DNA of 10,219 nt from positions 1 through 10,219 of the forward strand of contig JAEZKH010000369.1 of NCBI GenBank assembly GCA_023415515.1, given 5' to 3'. Positions 6,990 through 10,219 of this stretch are shown here, piece by piece (position 1 is the stretch's first letter; every line of letters begins with the position of its first letter). Below the pieces are notes generated by a model that searched no databases, was not told where the DNA came from, and worked only from the letters and a program-made list of their open reading frames with translations. Position numbers and translations under genes: made by a program. This stretch comes from Actinomycetes bacterium (GTDB taxonomy: Bacteria; Actinomycetota; Actinomycetes; Mycobacteriales; Mycobacteriaceae).

Positions 6990-8134
6990 GCGATTCCCCT
7001 GTCCACCAACCGCAGCAGCAACGACAGCGCCGCGCGTGCGTCGTCGGCGTCGTCGCCCTCGGAACGCGCCGAGGCCACCAACTCGTCGACGGCGGCGGCG
7101 GCGAACCCGCCGATGCCGAGGTCGTCGAATTCGCCGTCGGCGGGGATCACAGCGATCTCGGACTGGCGCTCCCACAGGCGCAGCGCCGCGTACAGTCTGG
7201 CGTACTTGTCCAGGCAGGCGTCCAGCGTGGCCCTGTCGGTGACGGTCAGCGATCCGGTGAGCGCCAACCGCACGACGGTGCGCTCCTTGTCGGGCATCAG
7301 GTCGAGGTTGATGTCGAGGTCGGCGATGTCGCGGCTGCTGTCCACGGCGTGGTGCAGGGTCACGAACCGCCAGCGCCCGACCGGTCGCGATTCGACGCTG
7401 ACAGGCCTGTCGGCGTCGCTCTCGTCGACGTCGACCACGAGCACATGGCCCGGGTCGGGTTCGATGTCGTCGTAGTTGGTCACCTCGGGCGAACCGGAAT
7501 ACCAGATTCGTCCAGAGGAGCCGACCTGCATGCGAGAGTGCTTGTCACCCAAGGCCACATAATGCACAGCACCGCGGGCGATCGCCGCCTCGACTGCCTC
7601 GAGCTGGATCAGCGACGGCCGGTCCTTGTCGGGAACGAAGATGTCGACAGCGCCGTGTCCCACCACGATGCGCGTCGTTCCGTCGGCGGGCAGGTCGCCG
7701 ATCACCTCGGCGACGAGGTCGGTGGTCGGCGCCTTCGACGTCCACGGGGCGGCGACGATCTCGAGCCCGGGCCGCACCTCGTGCACGCCGGGCCGGTCGA
7801 GAACCGTGACATTGTCGGGGCATTCGGCGGTGAACAGCGCGCTGGTGTACACCGACGACGCATCGAGCGGGTCGTGGTTGCCCGGCAGCAGGTACACCGG
7901 ACGGCCGATGACGCGCATCGCTTCCAGCGACTGGCTGACCACACGCGGCGCCAACTGGTTGTGCTCGAACACGTCGCCGGCCACCACCACGAACTCCGCG
8001 CCCGCCTCCTCGGCCACCGCCCTCAGTCCCGCCACGACATCGCGTCGTGCGGCCGAATAACGGGGCTGCGCCTCGCCGTTGAGGAAGTACCGGGTCATCC
8101 CGAGTTGCCAGTCGGCGGTGTGCACGAATCGCAT
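6986..8134 (-). CDS. SbcD/Mre11-like (YhaO-type) metallophosphoesterase, Rv1277 ortholog
   Basis: A 382-residue calcineurin-like phosphoesterase, expected to act as a DNA nuclease with the coiled-coil ATPase encoded downstream. Motif I is VHTADWQLG (Asp8, with Gln10 where Mre11/SbcD usually has His). Motif II is VVAGDVFEHN (Asp54). Motif III is LLPGNHDPLD (Asn86, His87). Motif IV is VVGHGAVD (His160). Motif V is ALGDKHSR (Asp197, His199), where the usual HxH has become DxH. The C-terminal third (about 230-382) would be the capping and ATPase-binding region. The frame stays open back to 8272, but the ATG at 8134 is clearly the start: it has AAGGAGG 6 bases upstream and begins with the conserved MRFVHTADW beta strand. 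Its stop overlaps the next ATG (ATGA). A DNA-damage-type promoter lies about 55 bases upstream, so induction by genotoxic stress is likely. Confidence 0.93.
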   Translation of the reverse strand: MRFVHTADWQLGMTRYFLNGEAQPRYSAARRDVVAGLRAVAEEAGAEFVVVAGDVFEHNQLAPRVVSQSLEAMRVIGRPVYLLPGNHDPLDASSVYTSALFTAECPDNVTVLDRPGVHEVRPGLEIVAAPWTSKAPTTDLVAEVIGDLPADGTTRIVVGHGAVDIFVPDKDRPSLIQLEAVEAAIARGAVHYVALGDKHSRMQVGSSGRIWYSGSPEVTNYDDIEPDPGHVLVVDVDESDADRPVSVESRPVGRWRFVTLHHAVDSSRDIADLDINLDLMPDKERTVVRLALTGSLTVTDRATLDACLDKYARLYAALRLWERQSEIAVIPADGEFDDLGIGGFAAAAVDELVASARSEGDDADDARAALSLLLRLVDRGIA

Positions 8135-8140
8135 CTCGAC

Positions 8141-8147
8141 CCTCCTT
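8141..8147 (-). promoter_or_regulatory. Strong ribosome-binding site of the SbcD-like gene
   Basis: AAGGAGG on the minus strand, six bases before the ATG at 8134. It is a near-perfect complement to the 16S 3' end and is the strongest site in the window. It decides the start codon against the in-frame upstream extension. Confidence 0.85.
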
Positions 8148-8171
8148 CCCTTCCCGCATCCCTTCCCGCAT
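8148..8171. repeat. Two tandem copies of a 12-bp unit in the 5' leader
   Basis: CCCTTCCCGCAT occurs twice head to tail (8148-8159 and 8160-8171). On the transcribed strand it reads ATGCGGGAAGGG, giving extra purine-rich GGAAGGG tracts just upstream of the true Shine-Dalgarno site. It lies within the predicted untranslated leader of the nuclease operon and may be slippage-prone. Confidence 0.7.
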
Positions 8172-8188
8172 CTTTGCCGGGTGTGGCG

Positions 8189-8211
8189 AGTGTAGGACCG
8201 GTCTCCGACAA
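8189..8211 (-). promoter_or_regulatory. RecA-independent DNA-damage promoter (PafBC-type) of the nuclease operon
   Basis: On the minus strand TTGTCGGAG (8211-8203) is followed by exactly eight bases and then TACACT (8194-8189). The published mycobacterial RecA-independent damage promoter consensus, as I recall it, is tTGTCRgtg-N8-TAnnnT; every strongly conserved position matches and one weaker position (t to a) differs. Transcription would start near 8182, about 48 bases before the ATG at 8134. The placement upstream of a nuclease/ATPase pair fits the regulon. I saw no LexA-type box (GAAC-N4-GTTC) in this region. Confidence 0.7.
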
Positions 8212-8220
8212 GTCGTCGGA
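8204..8220. repeat. Inverted repeat TCCGAC-N5-GTCGGA over the damage promoter
   Basis: Perfect 6-bp arms (8204-8209 and 8215-8220) with a 5-base spacer. One arm lies inside the TTGTCGGAG element of the predicted damage promoter. It could be a repressor or activator site, or a by-product of the promoter sequence in GC-rich DNA. Confidence 0.35.
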
Positions 8221-8256
8221 CCTCGTTCGGCATGTGTGCGGGTGGAGCCGAAATCG

Positions 8257-8270
8257 GCGCGGAACCGCGC
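8257..8270. repeat. Short inverted repeat GCGCGG-AA-CCGCGC
   Basis: Perfect 6-bp arms with a 2-base spacer, located between the divergent nuclease operon and the phosphatase gene. There is no T-tract, so it is not a terminator. It is a possible operator, but the arms are pure G/C and may be chance. Confidence 0.25.
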
Positions 8271-8309
8271 ATTGAACGTCGGTATGCGCGCCGAATGCGC
8301 GTAAGCGCC

Positions 8310-8315
8310 TAGCGT
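8310..8315 (+). promoter_or_regulatory. Possible -10 element for a leaderless phosphatase mRNA
   Basis: TAGCGT fits TANNNT and sits seven bases before the GTG at 8323, the spacing expected if transcription begins at the start codon. The site overlaps the alternative GTG at 8314, which argues against that start. No -35 is seen. Confidence 0.3.
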
Positions 8316-8322
8316 GGGGGCG

Positions 8323-8829
8323 GTGACCGACCAATTCCGAACCCTGCTGTTGATGCGGCACGCGAAGTCGGACTATCCCACCGGCGTCGCCGACCATCAG
8401 CGTCCGCTGGCCGGCCGCGGGCGGCGGGAAGCCGCTCTGGCAGGTGATTGGTTGCGCGCCCACGTGCCCTCCGTCGACGCCGTGCTGTGCTCCACGGCCA
8501 CCCGCACGCGCGAGACGCTGGAGCTGACCCGCATCGGGGCGCCCGCGACGTACGTGGACCGGTTGTACGACGCGACGCCGGGAGCGGTGATCGACGAGAT
8601 CAACGAAGTCGACGCAGACGTCGCGACGCTGTTGGTGATCGGCCATGAACCGGCGATGTCGTCGGTGGCGCTCGGCCTGGCCACCGCGGAAGGCAGCAAC
8701 CAGACTGCGGCCGATCACATCTCGATGAAGTTCCCGACCTCAGCGATCGCGGTGTTGCGCACCGCGGAGCCGTGGGACCGGCTGACGCTCAGCAGCGCCG
8801 CACTGGTCACGTTCCACGTCGCGCGCTAG
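8323..8829 (+). CDS. SixA-like histidine phosphatase (Rv1276c ortholog)
   Basis: A 168-residue member of the histidine phosphatase (phosphoglycerate mutase-like) superfamily, of the short SixA type that removes phosphate from phosphohistidine proteins; the actual target is unknown. The catalytic RH motif is in LLLMRHAKSD (Arg12, His13). The second conserved Arg/Glu region is CSTATRTRETLEL (about 56-68), and the second catalytic His is His108 in VIGHEPAMS. It has no signal peptide, so it is cytoplasmic. The start is uncertain: GTG at 8323 gives a MTDQFRTLLLMRH N-terminus and could be leaderless, while GTG at 8314 adds three residues with no better ribosome-binding site. It is divergent from the nuclease operon and convergent with lprC, with 10 bases between the stops. 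Confidence 0.9.
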   Translation: MTDQFRTLLLMRHAKSDYPTGVADHQRPLAGRGRREAALAGDWLRAHVPSVDAVLCSTATRTRETLELTRIGAPATYVDRLYDATPGAVIDEINEVDADVATLLVIGHEPAMSSVALGLATAEGSNQTAADHISMKFPTSAIAVLRTAEPWDRLTLSSAALVTFHVAR

Positions 8830-8839
8830 GTGTACTCGG

Positions 8840-9394
8840 CTAGGAGCTGGTGGCGAGCGTCAGCTCCATCAGCTTGATGGCCATCCCGCACGCATCGATG
8901 CCAGGCTGCTGCGGGTTGACCCACCACCCGACCACCCCGCCTGCGTCGCTGGCCACACCGCAGGCGCCATTGGGATCGTTGGGGCGCATGACGATCGAAG
9001 GGACGCCGGCGATCGCGCGGCTCTCGACCTTGTACTGCAGCTGGTCGGCGGTCTTGCGCTCGTTGTCCAGGCTGCCTTGTTCGAACCAGAAGCGGGTGAT
9101 GTCGATCAGGCCGGCGGGGTTGGCGGCCTGCCAGCGGCAGACCGCGCCGACGAAGGTGCTCTGGATGTCCAGTGGGTCGGCCCCGACCGTCTTGGCCAGG
9201 ATGTCCTCGGTGAGAACCTCGCATTCCTTCAGCAGGTTCGGGTACTGCTTCTCGGAGTTGTCGTTGCGCGGCACGTCGCCCGAGCCGGCCTTGGCGGCGG
9301 TGCCCTCGACGGTTCGCGAACAGCCGACAAGCAGAGTCACCGCTGCCAGCACGGCGACAACGCCCGCGACCACGCGGCGCAGAACGGCGGTCAT
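8840..9394 (-). CDS. lprC: Lipoprotein LprC, DUF3558-type
   Basis: A 184-residue secreted lipoprotein, expected to be anchored on the outer face of the plasma membrane. The N-terminus MTAVLRRVVAGVVAVLAAVTLLVGC is a lipoprotein signal peptide with the lipobox LVGC, so Cys25 is the lipidated residue. The mature part starts SRTVEGTA and has four further Cys (in KECEVL, AVCRWQ, GACGV and DACGM), which suits two disulfides in the DUF3558 fold. The frame is open much further upstream, but the ATG at 9394 is the start: it overlaps the TGA of lprB (ATGA) and immediately precedes the signal peptide. The order lprB-lprC next to a SixA-like phosphatase and an ABC exporter matches M. tuberculosis Rv1273c-Rv1276c. 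The function is unknown; it is probably co-translated with lprB. Confidence 0.9.
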   Translation of the reverse strand: MTAVLRRVVAGVVAVLAAVTLLVGCSRTVEGTAAKAGSGDVPRNDNSEKQYPNLLKECEVLTEDILAKTVGADPLDIQSTFVGAVCRWQAANPAGLIDITRFWFEQGSLDNERKTADQLQYKVESRAIAGVPSIVMRPNDPNGACGVASDAGGVVGWWVNPQQPGIDACGMAIKLMELTLATSS

Positions 9395-9942
9395 TTCGCG
9401 TTCACGATCGTCTGGCGGGTCAACTCCTTGGCGATGTCGCACGGATCCGGGAACGGCTTCTGGGCGAAGCTGATCGACCACTCGAAGAAGTCGTCGTCGT
9501 ATTGGATACCGATCTCGCACAAATTGTTGCCCAGGGTCGGGTCCTCGCCGACCGCGATGAAGCCGTCGTGGCCTTCGATGTTGATGTCTTCGACGCTGGC
9601 ACGGGACAGTTCCTCGGTCTTGCGTTCCCGCCCGATCGGGCTGCCGCGATACATCGTGACCGAGAAATGCGGGCCCAGGATCCCGCCGCCGGCCAGCCAC
9701 TGGCAGCCGACCGAATTCTTGGCCGTGTTGACCAACCCCGACACCTGGGTCTGTTCGGCGATCGTCTGATCGGTGACGCCACCGCACTCCGGGAAGAACG
9801 GCCCGTGGGTGACGCCCTGTGCGGCCGGCGGGCTCGACGACTCGCCGGGCGATGTCGAATCGGAGCCATCAGAACACGCCGCCAACACCGGAATCAGGGC
9901 GACCGTCGCAACGGCCAGCCGTTTCAGGTTGCTGGGGATCAC
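9391..9942 (-). CDS. lprB: Lipoprotein LprB
   Basis: A 183-residue secreted lipoprotein. The signal peptide MIPSNLKRLAVATVALIPVL is followed by the lipobox LAAC (Cys23), then a Ser/Asp/Pro-rich linker to about residue 45. The globular part includes GPFFPECGGVTDQTIAEQT, VGCQWLAGGGILGPHFS and SPIGRERKTEELSRASVEDI, segments I associate with mycobacterial LprB. Four Cys in the mature domain (ECGG, GCQW, NLCEIG, DPCDI) could form two disulfides. The start is taken as GTG 9942 because a TACAGT -10 element lies exactly seven bases upstream, implying a leaderless message; an in-frame start at 9966 would add eight residues but lies on the promoter itself. It overlaps lprC by 4 bases and is divergent from the ABC exporter. 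LprB and LprC are related in layout and could form a pair at the cell surface. Confidence 0.9.
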   Translation of the reverse strand: MIPSNLKRLAVATVALIPVLAACSDGSDSTSPGESSSPPAAQGVTHGPFFPECGGVTDQTIAEQTQVSGLVNTAKNSVGCQWLAGGGILGPHFSVTMYRGSPIGRERKTEELSRASVEDINIEGHDGFIAVGEDPTLGNNLCEIGIQYDDDFFEWSISFAQKPFPDPCDIAKELTRQTIVNAK

Positions 9943-9949
9943 AGCGCAC

Positions 9950-9955
9950 ACTGTA
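9950..9955 (-). promoter_or_regulatory. Predicted -10 element of a leaderless lprB-lprC transcript
   Basis: TACAGT on the minus strand fits TANNNT. Seven bases (GTGCGCT) separate it from the GTG at 9942, so transcription would start at or next to the start codon. No Shine-Dalgarno sequence precedes that GTG, as expected for a leaderless gene. No clear -35 is seen. Confidence 0.5.
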
Positions 9956-9997
9956 GCGGCAGCCACCCAAGCCTAGCCTGAGAGACACGCTGACCTG

Positions 9998-10018
9998 CCG
10001 TTATAAGGCCCGTAACGG
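9998..10018. repeat. Operator-like inverted repeat upstream of the ABC exporter
   Basis: CCGTTA (9998-10003) and TAACGG (10013-10018) are perfect 6-bp arms around a 9-base spacer. The right arm also belongs to a second, tighter palindrome, CCCGT-A-ACGGG (10009-10019). It lies between lprB and the exporter gene, about 50 bases before the exporter's ATG, a position suited to a TetR- or MarR-type repressor. No regulator gene is in view. Confidence 0.4.
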
Positions 10019-10067
10019 GTGCGGGGCATCGCGCTGGCCTGCCAGGTGGATGTGCGAAAGTAGCGAG

Positions 10068-10219
10068 ATGCTCCTGGCATTGCTGCGCCGGTACGTGCAG
10101 CCGTACCGCCGGCCGCTGGCTGCCGTCGCGGTACTCCAGGTGATCAGCAACATGGCTTCGCTGTATCTGCCGACGGTGAACGCGTCGATCATCGACGACG
10201 GCGTGGCCAGGGGCGACAC
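10068..10219 (+). CDS. ABC exporter half-transporter, N-terminal fragment (Rv1273c ortholog)
   Basis: The first 50 codons of an ABC-type multidrug or lipid exporter subunit; the gene runs off the right edge. The visible protein starts MLLALLRRYVQPYRRPLAAV and continues into LYLPTVNASIIDDGVARGD. This is the elbow helix and first transmembrane helix of a type IV exporter, with the (L/P)xxxxxIIDDGV element just after the helix, and it closely resembles what I recall of Rv1273c. The nucleotide-binding domain is outside the window. In M. tuberculosis the next gene, Rv1272c, encodes a second half-transporter, so a heterodimer is expected. The ATG at 10068 has only a weak purine-rich site (GAAAG) upstream. 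The gene is divergent from lprB across 125 bases that hold an operator-like inverted repeat. Confidence 0.85.
   Translation, partial: MLLALLRRYVQPYRRPLAAVAVLQVISNMASLYLPTVNASIIDDGVARGD

Noticed and set aside
5467..7242. A 591-codon open frame on the plus strand
   Set aside because: It lies antisense to the Rad50-like gene and its downstream boundary, has an Arg/Gly/His-rich composition and no motif; it is a GC-rich shadow of the real gene.
8135..8272. N-terminal extension of the SbcD-like protein
   Set aside because: It crosses the predicted promoter and the AAGGAGG site and adds an Arg/Gly-rich stretch before the conserved MRFVHTADW start.
7349..8275. A 308-codon open frame on the plus strand
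   Set aside because: Antisense to the SbcD-like gene, which has all five phosphoesterase motifs; the frame is a reflection of third-position GC.
8135..8322. LexA/SOS box in the nuclease-phosphatase intergenic region
   Set aside because: No GAAC-N4-GTTC type palindrome was found; GTTCG near 8225 has no matching left half.
8826..8842. Intrinsic terminator between the convergent phosphatase and lprC genes
   Set aside because: The gap is only 10 bases, with no stem and no T-tract on either strand.
9395..9787. N-terminal extension of lprC to an upstream start
   Set aside because: It would run through most of lprB in another frame and bury the lipoprotein signal peptide; the ATG at 9394 with its ATGA overlap is far better.

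Overview
The window looks like chromosomal DNA from a mycobacterium, probably a fast-growing, non-tuberculous species (Mycolicibacterium-like). It is GC-rich with strong G/C third positions, uses GTG and TTG starts, and has TANNNT -10 elements. Much of the gene order matches, in mirror image, the Mycobacterium tuberculosis run Rv1273c - lprB (Rv1274) - lprC (Rv1275) - Rv1276c - Rv1277 - Rv1278 - Rv1279. Assignments come from recalled family knowledge and visible motifs; no database search was run.

Left third (1-2731). Two overlapping minus-strand genes of unknown function come first: a membrane-anchored coiled-coil protein (333-920) and, downstream of it, an Ala/Glu-rich protein that runs off the left edge (1-336). 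Upstream on the same strand is a peptidase S33 / proline iminopeptidase-like alpha/beta hydrolase (1002-2261). A 65-bp divergent promoter region separates it from a small DUF1622-type membrane protein on the plus strand (2327-2731). The stop codon of that gene interlocks with the stop of the next gene within a single CTAG.

Centre (2728-8322). A minus-strand operon is read as Mre11/SbcD-like (YhaO-type) metallophosphoesterase, a 23-residue Cys-containing mini-ORF, Rad50/SbcC-like (YhaN-type) coiled-coil ATPase, and GMC-family FAD oxidoreductase. The mini-ORF has ATGA overlaps with both neighbours. The promoter region carries a very good match to the mycobacterial RecA-independent DNA-damage promoter (PafBC type), TTGTCGGAG-N8-TACACT, followed by a strong Shine-Dalgarno site. 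This suggests that the nuclease-ATPase pair, and possibly the oxidoreductase, is induced by DNA damage.

Right third (8323-10219). A SixA-like histidine phosphatase is divergent from the nuclease operon. It converges, with a 10-bp gap, on two overlapping lipoprotein genes: lprB upstream and lprC (DUF3558-type) downstream. lprB probably has a leaderless GTG start. Divergent from lprB, the first 50 codons of an ABC exporter half-transporter (Rv1273c ortholog) enter at the right edge, behind an operator-like inverted repeat.

No RNA genes, insertion sequences, CRISPR arrays or convincing intrinsic terminators were seen. No gene-free stretch exceeds 300 bases; the longest, 8135-8322, is the divergent promoter region described above.
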